DNA from: Tridacna crocea
Taxonomy: Eukaryota > Mollusca > Bivalvia > Cardiida > Cardiidae
Length of the DNA stretch: 64,000 nucleotides
Direction of reading: 5' to 3'
Assembly: GCA_943736015.1 (NCBI GenBank)
Contig: OX031068.1
Coordinates: 29,272,296-29,336,295, forward strand
Made by a program: the position numbers and the translations under genes. A model generated the notes under the pieces. That model was not told the origin of the DNA, did not search any database, and worked only from the letters and a program-made list of their open reading frames with translations. How positions within the stretch are numbered: the stretch's first letter is position 1; each line of letters begins with the position of its first letter. Below are positions 47,791-61,900 of this stretch, one piece after another.

Positions 47791-48104
47791 AGACCTGAAA
47801 GGAAAACAAATCCTACAAGTTTTGGTACCCCAGTGATTTACAACCCCAGATATCCCGCAGAGTTGTTTTCTAATAAAGTGAAACCCTCTACACTCGAAGT
47901 GCAAAATTCGGGTTATAAGTGCAAAGGGTCTGCAGAGATCGTCAGTCAATATATCAATCTGTATGTTGTCGATTTCACGACCAAAAGGGATCAAACACTC
48001 GTAATTTAATTGGCTTACATAGCGGTCAAATAGCAGTAACCGGGTTTGATTTGCATGATAAGTTGGCCATGGAATTGTTTTTATGGATCTGTAGTTATAT
48101 GATG

Positions 48105-48267
48105 AGTTTCTCGGTACTTTTGATCCTCATGGAAAAGAGGCCTTTTGAAAACATTGTGGGAAAATGCGAAAATGCTGGTAACCAGCATTTTCTCCTTTTC
48201 CCACAAGGTTTTCAAAAGCCTTCTTTCTCAGGGTCGTAAACAGGTGGATTGTGTGGTAAAGGATTAA
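48105..48267. mobile_element. MITE family A, left end missing
   Basis: A good core (about 48145-48210) and the right end GGATTGTGTGGTAAAGGATT. The left end is replaced by unrelated sequence. Confidence 0.75.
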
Positions 48268-48326
48268 ATCCCCAATTCCCAGCATGCTATGTAACAGAAT
48301 TACTCTTAACCAATCAGGATACACTT

Positions 48327-48551
48327 GAACTCTTTACCAGGCAACATAATTTTAGACTAGTCTAAGATGGAACCATTTGCAGACGCCAAAACTAATGTGA
48401 CTCAAGAATTGAAATTTGTTTTGGAAAGGGAAGAAAACATTGTTGGAAAAGGAGAAAATGGTGTTTTCCAGCATTTTCTCCTTTTCCCACAATGTTTTCA
48501 AATGCTTCTTTCTCAGGGTTGTTAAAAATCAGGATTGTATGGTAAAGAGTT
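48327..48551. mobile_element. MITE family A, inverted
   Basis: GAACTCTTTACCAGGCAACA to AGGATTGTATGGTAAAGAGT; the core is around 48430-48495. Confidence 0.8.
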
Positions 48552-49096
48552 TTAAAAAAGGAAAAATAGTTATAAGGTGACTTTGAGCTCTGTACAAGGT
48601 TTAAAAAAGAAAGCCGGTCTGTTTATACAAAGAAATTATTTTCTGTTTTGATTGATGAACTATATACCAAATCAAAAAGGTTGAAATTTGTCAATTTAAT
48701 CCACCCTAGTCTTCATCAAGAGTATTATAATCCTATGTGGATGTCGTGTGTCAATCGATTGAATGATGTTTTATGCCACTTTCAACATTATTTCAATCAT
48801 ATCATGGCAACAGTTCACATATTCATGTATGCCCTAGGTTTCACCAGTGCTAGGCTATGGGCTTGAAGTATCTTACCCAAAGGCACAAAGGACCTAGTGC
48901 ATCCAGTCAGAATCAAACCAAGAGCCATGTCGCTAGCTCTACATTTTACCACTAAACCATGCAGGTCACTGCTTGTGTTTCAAATAGAGTGAGACAGTGG
49001 GTAAACAAAAACATTCATAAGAACTTAATGTTTAATTAACTTGCATCCTTCTTTATTCCATAGATCTTAGGAGTTTGTTTACATGTTTCATTGCAG
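48552..49096. other. end of intron c
   Basis: A weak tRNA-like stretch near 48905-48970 (AACCAAGAGCCATGTCGCTA). Ends in TTTCATTGCAG, the acceptor for exon d. Confidence 0.5.
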
Positions 49097-50704
49097 ATTA
49101 TCCATGCATCATAAGCGGTGACAGAATAATGTTCCTTAATCCATTGGAAAAAAAGTCACACAAAGTTTGTGTCACAATCCAGCTACAGAACCTCAAAAAA
49201 AGTAAGACTGTAGATATGGAGGATGTTGTAACAGCTTTAGATGGCGTATTTGGTTTCTCAGAGAACAGTACAAAAAATGGAAGATACCAAGGGACAATAT
49301 TTTGGTTTCCACTGAGATCTGAAGCTACCAAATTATCAGAAAATCTGTATCCAGAAGGCAGAGTAATGGACCTATTTAAGGCGTTCATGTCAGATGCAGA
49401 AACATCACTGCTATTTTTGAAAGGTCTGCAAAACATAAAACTGTTTTGTTCCATGAATTCTTCACCAAATACTGAATCGTCTTGTCAGGAAAATGTTTCA
49501 AGATTTCAAAACTTTTCATATGGTTCAGAACATGATTTTTTCTGTGTTGAGATGAGACAAAGTCATAGAGTAGACAATGACTCTAAAACATCATTCATGA
49601 AAGAGATTTATGAGTTGAATGGATCTCTACCACCAAAAACACTGTTCAAACCCATTAGAAGTGAACTTTGTCTGACACAACGACAGAAGGATAAGAAAGA
49701 AATTGTTGTCTTTCAAAACTGGCAGGTTTTACTCTACTATCCTGGAAAGGAGCATTTACCAGAGCATGTGAAGATGCTGCTTGATGATAAAAACCTTTGT
49801 TACAGCCCATTTGTGGCTGTTGCAGGGCAAACAGAGACTGGTTCAAATCTTTATACACAGAACAAAGGGAAAATATTTTGCTTTCAGCCACTCCCAGAGG
49901 AGATGGAGAACCAGACAGGCTTGCCAGTTCACGTAAATGCATTCTTTGCTTTGACTCAAAATAGGAGACATGTCAAGCTTCCATCTGCTGAACAGGAAAA
50001 TTTCAAAATGCAAGTAGCACAGCCGATACAGTGGAACAAAACACTTATGTTAGATATTCTGCCGGATGCATATGTGAAGCTTATTGTAGGCATAATACAA
50101 TCATTCAAAGAACAACATAAAGGTGAATGCCTGGCTGATCTGGTGTATAACACTATACCCGATCTTGAGAAAACTAACAGAAAGTGGATAGCCCATGCAG
50201 AAAAAGTCATAACTTTACTGATGAATCAAAGCTTCCTCTACACAAGAGCAAATGGAGGTGAATGGATAACAGCAAATGAAGCTACATTTGCTCTCCAAGA
50301 ATGTCCTAATGCAGTTCAAGATCTGTTACTGCACAATGACGTCAAACTTGTTCTGGTACCACATCATATCCTTTCAGCAGCTGAAGATAGAGTTACATTA
50401 ACTAAAGTCTGTCCAGAGTTCATTCTGAAGTTCATGCAGGAAGAAAAGTCATACAATTTCCTTAGCTTTCAACAAAAAACAGAGTTATTACATTATCTCT
50501 GTAGGTCTGACTGCAGGAGACAACTTCATGGATTGAAGCTTATGCCGTTACAGGATGGAACTTTCACTGTGTTTGATACCAAAGGTGCAATTTATTTAGA
50601 AAAACCTGAGATTGTTGATCTATTCCCAGGACTAGAGGATAATTTCATCTCAACAATGGTAGATGAACAAATTGTCAAACTATTTGATGAGTTTGAAAAA
50701 ACTG
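49097..50704 (+). CDS. sacsin-like gene, exon d (rest of repeat 1)
   Basis: Acceptor TTGCAG|AT and donor AACTG|GTGAGT, about 536 codons, phase 1 on both sides. It starts DYPCIISGDRIMF, completing the ATPase of sacsin repeat 1. FCFQPLPEEMENQTGLPVHV and NAFFALTQNRRHVKLPS are the conserved middle of a sacsin repeat. The last 200 residues are the helical part that follows in the family. No stop in frame until beyond the donor (50724). The reading frame continues exactly into exon e. Confidence 0.92.
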
Positions 50705-52901
50705 GTGAGTATTTATTGAGGTGATGTTTTCTTCATGTTAGTTGGCCTTAACTTTAAGGTATCATGTGTCACTCAATGGTAAGGTGCCAAATTACTATTG
50801 AAACCTACGAGACAGATGACTTAGTTTGCTACCTCTGTGATAGGACTGTATGTTGAGGGCATTGCAAACACAGATAAGTTTTTCCCCTTTAACTATTAAA
50901 TTAGCAAAGCAAAAAATCCTGAAATGCAGCTAAACATATTATAACAGTGTATACATACCCTAGTTAATATACTACACAAAAAGTAGCAGTCAAGTTTAAT
51001 GATTAATTGATAGGTGTTTAATGCCATTTTTTTCAACACTATTTCATTTATATCGCGGCGGCCAGTGCACCTGTCCATGCTTTCCTGGAGTCTGTTTTAC
51101 TAGTGCTCAACACAATTTTCTTCCCAAGCCACTGGCTGCTTTCCCACATAACCATAATCGGAACAATGATCAGCATTGGGAAAGGAATGAATCCTGTTGC
51201 AATGATTATCATCAATCTTCGGAAAGAAATTGGCAGAGCCGGGGAATGAACTTACGACCCCCTGTCCTCAAATTCTGCATGCTACCGACTCAGCTACCGG
51301 GGCTCGGTAGTTACAGTTTAAATAATTCAGTATTAGTTGTTTTCATGAATATTGGCAAGTTTTGATTGGCTGTTTTTTTATGGCATTACTGTAGAAGTAA
51401 TTAATGCAGTGCCAGAAATACTTTGCTGTCAGACTAATGTAAACAATTATGTCTACAAGATTGAAATAATGTTTTCCTCCTAATTTTATACATTGTCCGA
51501 AATACAATTGCTAGCTAAATTAACTTTTTCCTAATAACTTAAATTAAAAAAAAAAAAGACTTATTCATACTTATTCATAAGGTCTTTGAGAAAACTTAAA
51601 ACACACTGTCAGTTTACTGGGTACCAATTATCTACTTTTCAGCATACTCTTGCATAGTAACCTTTTAACAATAGATCTGCAAACTTTAATCGTTTAACTC
51701 TATGCTGATGTCACGAAATTACACAATTTTGATGTAATGAATGAGCTATTGTCCCATGTTTTGAAATACAAATAAAATGTGTCTATCTGTCTGTTTGATT
51801 GTCCTCCTATCCGCCTGGCTGTCCGTTGTAAAAGTTTTGCCTATGTTCTGAGGAGACGTCTTACTGTTTATACTGGCCACATTGGTCAAAGATCAAGGTC
51901 TCAGGTGAAATTTGCTTGAAATTGTTTCTATGCTATAACTAAAAAGTCGTTTGACCTAGGATCCTGAAACTTTCTGTTAGTGCTGCTTATGACTCAAGAT
52001 GTTGCCCTATTGTTTTGGGTTCAAATAGGTCAAGTGTTAAGGCCACAGATTCATCTGGGTTGAAAATCATTTCTGTGCACTAAACTCAATAGCTGTTTTA
52101 CCTAGGTCCCTATACATGTACATGTGTTGCTTTTGAACCAAAGAGGTGCCCTATTGTTTTGGGGGTCAAAGGTCAAGGTCACGGGTGGAGTTTGTTTTAA
52201 GAATCATTTCTGTTCTCGGATTATGCTGCTTTAGGGACAAGGTACTGGTAGGGGTATTTGTCCCCTTTGCGAAAGCTCCAGTTCTGTGCAGAATGGAGAA
52301 TTTCAATTTCACATATCAGTGATATGTTATTTATAAGCTGATCATATCAATCATCTTAAGTCATTGATTTCCCCATGTACACTTTTCTGGATGTCTTGCA
52401 ATTGCAAAACTCTCACAGACTTGCCGATTACTTAAATACTCCATTTTATTTCATGCTTCCAAGTAGGATGTCGAGAAATAGCAGTGAAAATATTTTCCGA
52501 TCTTTCACTAGTACCACCAGCGAAAATGCCCATTTTCATGCTCTTCTTGCATAGGTTAATTGCGCGTGCCTCACAACCAGATGGAAATATGACGTCATTT
52601 ACCTTTCATTTCTCTCGCTTGACGTAATATTGTAATGGATTGCTATGCTGGAGGGGTATGCCACGGTGAATAACGGAAAAGAACTGTAATGGATTTTGAT
52701 AAATCTCCTCCAAGAAAGGGTTAAAAGCATGAAATAAATAGAATATTTGTTTTTTTTTTGTGAAAGATCGCCACTCGTGAAAATATAACCGATGGTGCCC
52801 ACTCGATAAAAATAAATTTCGATCTTCCACCGAAAAAAAACAAATATTCTCCATTTCACTTTACTTTCAAACAGCTCAATTTGATAACTTAATATTTTCA
52901 G
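50705..52901. other. intron d of the sacsin-like gene
   Basis: 2.2 kb, GT...AG. It holds a tRNA-like SINE head (51238-51312), a GGTCAAGGTCAC-type repeat (about 51880-52190) and no gene. Confidence 0.75.
51238..51312 (-). repeat. tRNA-like SINE head in intron
   Basis: Minus strand GGTAGCTGAGTCGGTAGC (A box, 51281-51298) and GGTCGTAAGTTC (B box, 51248-51259). The anticodon arm is not convincing. Confidence 0.65.
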
Positions 52902-55900
52902 GGTACTATCAAATCAGGAAACTGGACGTGACGGCTACAAACAGACTTGGGAGTGTGTTGATTGAGACAGAGTTTGAAACCTTGAATACCCCAATTAAAG
53001 TTGACAAAAATAAGGGGAAAAGATGGAAAGTTTGGTTAAAAGACTTTTGGAGTTTCATTATTGATAGGTTTAATGATAACATCGACTTATTCGCTGATCT
53101 GCCGATATATCCGATCTTTTCAAAGAGAGCCTGGTCGAAAGTACAGTCATTCTGTTTATATGCCCTCTCAGATAATCTATTGTACCCAGTGGATCAAGAT
53201 GGCAAACAATTATCATCAGAGTATTGCTACCTTTTTGAGCTTCTGTCCATGAATGTTATCCAAAGTATACCTGATTGGATTGACATGACGGCAATAGACA
53301 AATTTGTTTACAAATGTACAGGACCAAGCCTAGCCGTTCTCATGGGAAAGCTTAGCAGTAATAATGTGCAGTATTTCAACAGAGAAGCAACTTCTGCTCA
53401 GAAGTGTCTGCTATTGACATTTATTGCACCAAAATTCACCGAAGATATGTTGAAAGAAGATGCTAGACATGTTCTGTCAGAATTGGAAATTTTCAAAGAG
53501 AAAACATCCTGTTCGTCAGACTTTAAGCTCGTATCAGCAAAATCTAGTACTGGAATACATAACTGTGAAAATTTCCCAGTAGCTTTTCCAAGACCATTGT
53601 TACAGCTGGAGCCAAATGAAGAACAATTTGTTAGTATATTTGGAGTTAGGCAGCTAAGTCTAGAATCGCTTATAGTTGACACGCTACAAGTCATAAAGAC
53701 TTATTCACTAGAAGACACTGTTGCTTTCGTCCACTGGATTCTAACAAAAAGGTATCATGATTTATCCGAAAGAGTAACTAGGCTCTTGGAATCAACAGAA
53801 TTTCTCACGGTAAACGAAAAATTGTTTAGGCCATGTGAATTATTTGACCCGTCTGACAGTTTGCTAAGAACTCTGTTTGTAGGTTTTGACTTATTTCCAA
53901 CTGATAAACGATTCACTGAAGAAAAGATGATTTACGCTTTGAGAGACATTGGGCTGAAAACCAAAGCTGGTGTGACCGTTGAGGACGTTTACAACATTTG
54001 TAAGAGAATACATAACTATGGGTCATACAAGAAAGATCACAAAACAGCTATGAGCATTCTCAAATTTCTAAACTTGAGTGAAAACGAAATGCTACTGCAG
54101 GAAGTGCAGGTTTCAAATTTGAATTGGATACCAATACACGATGAAAGCAAAACTGAATTGCTTCAATACAACAAAGGGAGACCCACACTTGTTTCGCCGT
54201 TCGAGGTCCGGTCTCTTGAATATAGAGATATCATTGGTTCTGTTTTGCCTCTGATAAACTGCAAAAAGTATGACTTGGTTGCAAAGCGCTTTAATTGGAC
54301 AAGAAAGCCTGCTTTAGAGGATGTTGCAGGTCAACTTAAAACCATCGTGCAGCACTACACTAGTAAAAGGAAAGCTGAGTTCCTTCATTACGTCACGGCT
54401 ATATATACATGGTTCGACTCGTTGAAGAACCCGCTTAAAGTGGAAAAAGCATTAAATGAAACTTTCAGTGACAACAACTTTACATGCGTTTGGACAGGAT
54501 TTGGGTTTGTTTCTCCAAAAGATGTGATTGTAAACAGGCATCATGGGGACGTCGACCTGGAGCCGTATTTTTGGATACTGCCAAATGAACTGATGCATCT
54601 AAAAGATTTCTTCTTAGAGATAGGGTGCAGGAAACAGCAGGAAACAACAGATTATACCAATATCCTTGCACAGATAAAGAAGGATTCTGATGAAAATGAG
54701 CTTGAAAATACTTCTGACTTATTACAATTGGCCATAAACATCCTAAACAAGATCAAGGATAAAATTGAACATGGTGACATCAAAGGTCATGATACAATTT
54801 TTGTTCCTGTTCAGTCTGATAAACTTTTAATGATGCCTGCTACAAAATGCACGTATGGCAATAGAGATGAGTCCATTGAAGAAGGACTTTTATGTGTACA
54901 CGATGATGTGCCAGTTTCGACAGCCGAAGCTGTAGGAGTACAGTCATTCAAGCAACAGATGATGTCTGAGTTAGAGGGACTTGAAGAATGGGGTCAGACA
55001 GAGCCTCTGACACGTCGCCTTCACAATTTGCTGAAGGAGGGCTATGTGGACGGTTTCTCTGTACCAAAAGAGCTATTCCAGAATGCAGATGATGCTAAAG
55101 CTACAAAACTTTGGATACTGTATGATGAAAGAGAGAATGAAGATTCAAGGACAGATCTATTGAATGATGCAATGTCAGAGGTGCAGGGACCAGCAGTTTG
55201 GGTTTATAACGATGCCGTCTTCACGGAAGCAGACTTCAAGAACATAACCAAGCTCAGTGGAGCTACAAAACAACAGGACACAAGCAAAATTGGTCGGTTT
55301 GGTCTGGGATTTTGTTCGGTATATAACTTGACAGATGTACCTAGCTTCTTGTCAGATGAAAGCTTTGTTATTTTTGATCCACATACAACATATTTAGGAA
55401 AAGCTTTACCTGGGAAAAGTCCTGGCCTGCGAATAAAACTCAATTTAGAAAAGAACCGTAGAATGGTGAAAAGGCTACGAAATCAGTTCATGCCATTTGA
55501 AAAAATTTTCGGATGTGAACCTTTGCATAAGACTTTCAAATACAAAGGAACATTATTTCGACTTCCTCTTCGAAACAAAAAGGGTCAAATCAGTGACATC
55601 ATCTACAGAAAAGATGAAATTCAAGATCTCCTATCTAAAATCAAACAGTTTTCTTCAAATTTACTAATATTTAGCCAGAATGTTGAAGAATTCAAATTGT
55701 TTCACTTGAAGAAAGAATGCCAGCCTGAGGATATTCAATTAGTGTTTGAATGTCAAAAGTCTACTCTAATGGACATTACTGAGAGACTTAGCTATAAATC
55801 TATCTTGTCAAGAGCAAGTGAAAAAAGTCAGGAAAAAGTCCTTGAGGAAAATCCTTTAAAAATTATTGAGAAAGTGGCAATCAGAACATCATTCGCTGAC

Positions 55901-58900
55901 AATTCCTTTAGGGCGGATACCAAATGGGTTGTGTCTTGGGCCACAGGGACAGAGGAGAGTACACTTAAGATGACAAAAGAAAATGAAGGTTCACTTCCGT
56001 TAGCTGCTGTATCAGTGCCCTTTGAGTCAACCAACAATACTTATAAAGTCAAACGCATGGAGGAATTGCCTTACTGTTTTTACCAAAAGTCACATTTCTT
56101 TTGTTTCTTGCCGCTCCCTCTGGAGCACAATTTTCAATTTCACATAAACGGCTTATTTTCAGTCAGCTCCGATCGAAGGAGACTCCTAAGTGCAGGAGTA
56201 GAAGACAAAAAGTATACCTATCAGAAGTGGAATGAAAGCTTGATGCGTGATGCTGCTGTTAAAGCATTTGTGCATATGCTTGAAAACTTACGAACGCTAG
56301 GTTCTATCTCGAAGGACGCCTTCTATACATTGTGGCCAAAGCCTGATCAAGATACGCTTACAGATCTTCTCTCAAAATCTTTCTATGAATATCTGATTGA
56401 AAATGACAGTGAGGTCATCGAAAAGAATGGCAAGTGGTATAGGATTTCACAATGCATTTTTCTTGATCCCGACTTGAGGACGCATGAAGATGGTGACTTA
56501 ATATTTCAGGTACTTGAAATGTTTTCGACAGACGCCATCGCTATTGATCTACCTGCCACTTATTATGGGTATCTATGTCGGGTAAATAAAAAGGCCATCA
56601 AAGAAAATACTGTGCACAGAGAGGAGTTCTTTCTTGAATATTTCTTTCCAAACATCGTTTCCATGTCATCATCCAGTCACCAGAGGATAAGTAGAAATAC
56701 CTTATTGAAGCATGCAGTCCTCATCAACATTGAAAGGATTGATAAATGGATGAAAGAAAATGCAAGCCTTCCAACCAAACCAAATGATGTTCTTCGGTTA
56801 CCGGCAGAAACTGTGAACAAGAAGTCAGAAGTTGGTCATCTTTTTATAGAGTCTGATGGCAGATTTCTCATTGACGATTTTAATGATCTGCAGCCGAGCA
56901 GACTTGGAAATTTGGGGGTTATTCAAGATGTGCTATCTGACACTATCGTGGTAGAGAGAGCCGAGAGAATTGAAAAGTTGAATCAGAAGTGTGCGGTTTG
57001 TGCACTCAGTCTTTGTAGAAATTTGCTACTTTACATATGTGAAAAGGAGTCACATCACGACGCGGTATGGACAGATCTTCGGTCTATTCAATTTCTCCCC
57101 GTTTCAAATCGGCCAAAGGGTTGGCAAAGCGCTTGGGAAGCAGATAAGTTTAACGATGACATAAAAAAGAAAATAAAACTTTGCAAGGACCACAAAGAAG
57201 AAAAGACGGTCAGAAGAAATGTATTTGAGCGTGCTCCAGTTCTGTACAGTAGTAGACTAGAAGAATATGTTGGTTGCAATTTTCTTGTGCTTGATACGAA
57301 GCCATTTCAGAAAGTAGATATTGAAAAATTAGAAAAAATACTTTTGAAAAAACTGGATATGAAAGGAATACGCGATGTTAGAATCGAAGTAGCAATACAG
57401 CAATTACTTACGTTTGCAGAGTCGTTCAATGGACAACCTGATCAGACTGAAGGAAAACATGTTGATCGTGTAATGAGAAAAATTTACAGATTTTTGAATG
57501 ATCAGGATGCAATATCAACTTTTGACTTTCCAGACAGTGCAATTATCTGGGCTTCAAAAGTATTCACATACCCGTCTAAGGTCGCAATTAGCAACTTTCG
57601 CTTGGACTGCTCGCCTTTTCTATTTAACTTAGAGGCGTCTCCATTGGCAGATTACCCTAAACTATGTAAGGCACTGAAAATAGACACATTACATAGCACT
57701 GATGCTATTCTCAAAGAACTACAAAAGATCGCTGACAATTCAGATGAAAAACCAGTGAAGACTGAAAATAGAAACGCAGTGTTGAACTTAATTGAAAGCC
57801 TAATGTGTGTACTTGAGGTCCATAGCCTAACATATAAACATCTACTCGCAGAAAGTTCTTGCATCATTTACATTCCTGATGCCCGATGGATTCTGAGAGA
57901 CTCTAGGAACTTGTGTTTCAACGATGACAGTGGACTCGAAACAAATGACAACATGATGCTCGTTAATGAAGAGCTTACTATTAAGACGGCAAAAGCAGTT
58001 GGCATTAAATCAAAGTTAGCTCAAGTGATACAAGATACCTCTGATTCCGTCGGATTTTTCCAGGAGGAGTCATTGGTAACAAGACTGAATAATATTCTTT
58101 CTGGGTATCCATGTGATTATGGTATATTCAAAGAACTTATTCAGAACGCCGATGACGCTGGTGCACAGGAAATACACTTCTTACTTGATTACAATACATA
58201 TGGTACAAATGTATTTGATTGCTCGTTTGAAAAGCTTCAAGGACCAGCCTTGTGCGTTTTCAATGACAAGCCATTCACACGGCAGGATCTCCAAGGAATT
58301 CAGAGTCTTGGTAAGGGAAGTAAAGGAGATGATCCTTCCAAAACTGGACAGTATGGCGTAGGCTTTAATTCAGTGTACAACATCACAGACGCGCCATCAT
58401 TTTTAACCAAAGGGCCAGAAATTGAAAATGGGGAAACACTCTGCATACTTGACCCTATGGCAATGTTTTTACCACAGATATACGTAAGTAAAGAAAAGCC
58501 TGGACGTAGATTTAAAGACGTAAATACCATTCGAAAGAAACATGCAGATGTTTTAGATCCCTACAATGAAAAGTGTTTTCCTATGGAAGAACAAGGAACG
58601 ATTTTTAGACTCCCATTACGGTTGACAGACAAGGGATATAATTCAGAAATCAAAGATGAAAATGTTTCTACTGAAGGCGTGCATCAGATGTTGAAAGAGT
58701 TTTTTGAGGAAGCATCGGAAGCTCTGATTTTTCTAAAAAATCTTTGCAAGATTAAAATATCTGTAAAGAGAGAGAGAACCTTTGACCTTCAAATGATAGT
58801 AGAAACTACACTTGAGGAAAAAGATCGCCAAAAGAGGAACCTTTTCTTTGACAAACGTCGTGAAACGTGTGAAATTTTTAAATCGGACAGATCAAATTTG

Positions 58901-61900
58901 TTTTCTCAGCGCCAATTGTGCATGGATTATCAAATAACCTGTACGGTTGTTGATACAGAATTAAAAACTAGTCATGTGACGGAATACTTAGTTGTCCAAG
59001 CTGTAGGATTTTGTAACTTTAAACCGCCATCGGTCGTTCAAGAAAAGTGGAAATCTGGAGAACTTGGTCTTTTGCCACAAGGCGGCGTAGCATCCATTAT
59101 CTCAGAAAAGAAAGGAACGGTAAGAATAAAGGATCTTTCCAGGAAGGGCAAAGCGTTTTGTTTCTTGCCTTTACCAGTAAAAACGGGCTTACCTGTACAC
59201 GTCAATGGACACTTCGCTTTAGACCATGAGGGACGGAGAGGTTTATGGAAATCGGACAACTTTGAAGAAACTTTGTGTCACAAGACCCTCTGGAATAAAT
59301 GCCTTATCCAAGGAGTCATCGTGCCAACTTATTTGCATCTTTTGGAATTTGCCAAGAAAAAGTGGAGTTCAAATATTGAAAGTAAGCTGGTCATATATGA
59401 CAGCTTAAAAGATACTATTATGCAATACTTTTCCTTCTTTCCAACAGAGAGCGCTGTTTTAGACGATTACTGGATGCTCTTGTTGAAGTTAGTGTACAAA
59501 GAAGCTGTTCGAACAGAGCTAGCGTTTCTGCCAAAATTTGTCTGGACAATGACTGAAAAACACAGCGAATCCTCCTTGCTGAAAGCAAAATTTACATGGA
59601 TTCCATTGAAGAAGTCTTGTTGGGGATTCCCTGCATATTCAGCCGACACCGATTTAGAATATAAAAGCACTCACGAAATAGACGAAGAGAAAAAAAGGAG
59701 AGGCTTGAAGTTAACCAACATTTTGATTGAAATAGGAATGAATATTGTTACAGTCCCAAAGGATATCAGTCAGTCACTGCAACGTGCTGATGTACCCATA
59801 GAACCATTAACCTCAAAGAAAGTCATTGATTTTCTTAGCGCCCACGATCAAAGTTGGGATGATTGTTGTAAAATTAGACCAGGTGCACAGGTAAAAGACA
59901 CGGTCATAGAATCTGAGGAACATATGAGTGATATCGTTCAGTTTTGCATGAAAGATAAGACACAATTTCTTGAAAATCTCTGTAAAATACCCGTATTTGT
60001 TACCACAGACAATACAATCAGACTCATTTCCGCAGAAAAACCAGTTTTTGTTACCCACTTCAATGATCTCTTCGAAAACCTGAAATGGAAATTTCTTTGT
60101 TCAAGCCTATCAAAATTATTTCTAAGAAAGACAAATCCTTTTATGCAGACTACTGCTCTCAAACCGTTTCTGTTGCAAGATTTTAAAGATTTGTTGATTA
60201 GTTCACCATTCAACTTCCTTCAGACACCTGACGTGTATGCATGGAACCGGAATAATCCGAAGGATGTATGGATTACAAAGTTTTGGAATTTTTTTAGCAT
60301 TGAGCATAATCAGAGAACTGATGATGACAAGAAAACCCATGATGCGGTGAAGAAAACTTTAAAATCTTTCAATGAAATTGCTCTGATACCCGGATCAAAA
60401 AGTTCCAGCATAAACTCCGAAAAAGAATGGTTCTTGGTACCTCCATGTAAGTTGGACGTTACGATGGATTTGTCAGATTTTCAAACCGGTGCCCTTAAAA
60501 TGGCATTGCAAAAACTGAATCTGATATCTATTGACTCGTTAAAAAAGTTAAAAGATGGTGACTCAAATAAGATATTTCAGTTCATTAAACAACAAGGACC
60601 TAACTCTAAAAATCCAGAAAAAATTGTAGTTTGCTTATATTTGAACAGAGACCGCATACCTGAATCAAACATCTCTGTGACAGATGCAGAAGTCATACTG
60701 ACTTACTTAGCTGAAAATTGCGGTGAAATACAAAACGTTGTCACCAAATTGAGAGACCTACCGTTATTCATTACATATGAAGGAGGCTTGACCTCTCTGT
60801 CACAATATTCGAAGCTTATTTCCATACAAGGGAAAAACTTGCCAACAGATGGACTTAGTGTACTCTCACAAGAAAATAAAATTGTTTTTCTAAGGAGTTT
60901 GAAAGATATTACAAAGCTGTATAAAATACTTGGAGTTGAATCAAAATCACCAGAGGAGATCTACGTAGAACTGATATTACCAAGTCAAAGGAGGTTAAGC
61001 AGAGACCAATTTTATAAACACATAGAATTCATCAGCCAAAAAATATTTTCTCGGGAAGACTATCGAAACCAGAAACAATCCGACAAAAAGAAAAAGATAG
61101 TTGACATGCTCAAGTCAAGTACGTTCATTGAAACTCAACCTGGTAAATATGCATGTCCATCAGAATTGTACAATCCGCGTATAAAGACCTTTAAAATGTT
61201 TTGTCGGAAGGAGGAGCTCTTGCCACAGTATTTTGATAAAGATTACCTTGTAAACTTTTTGGAATTACTTGGTCTGAAAAATCAGATGACATTTGAGCTT
61301 TTGGAAAGATTTGCAAAGGAAATAAGTGAAAAGGGGAAACAAGGTGCTTTATCACAGGCACTAAAGAACCAATCTGGACGTCTTTTAAAGGTTTTCATAG
61401 AAATGAAACAAGAGCTAAAAAACATTTCAGGTCTTGAAAGGTTTTCCCGAATACCATTTATTGTTCCCTGCTCCGTGCCTGATTATTTAAGAAGCATTTG
61501 TAAACCTTTCCTTTCAGTAGAACGTATGGTTTGCTTCTCAGAATCAGTGTTTCATGACAAATTAGAAATAGCCTGGACATCATGCCCGGTACTTCCGGAA
61601 GCTCTGAGTGTAGATGAAAGCATTAAAGAGAAGCTTGAAGCCAAATCAAATGTATTTGAAAAGTGGTTTGTAAGTCACTGTATGAACGTAGGAGGAGCCT
61701 TAACTGAAATGACAAAAAAAACTTTTGAAGAAGATTTCAAACAAAAGGTTGACTGTGTTATGCATAGTATTTACAAGCATCTTTTACAAATGAAAGCAAC
61801 AAACATGTTGAAAGATGAGACAATTAAGCAGCTTTCAGACGTTCCAATTGTATATTTCAAAGATGAAGGCCTCATTTGCAAAGCAAATCAAGTTGTTATC

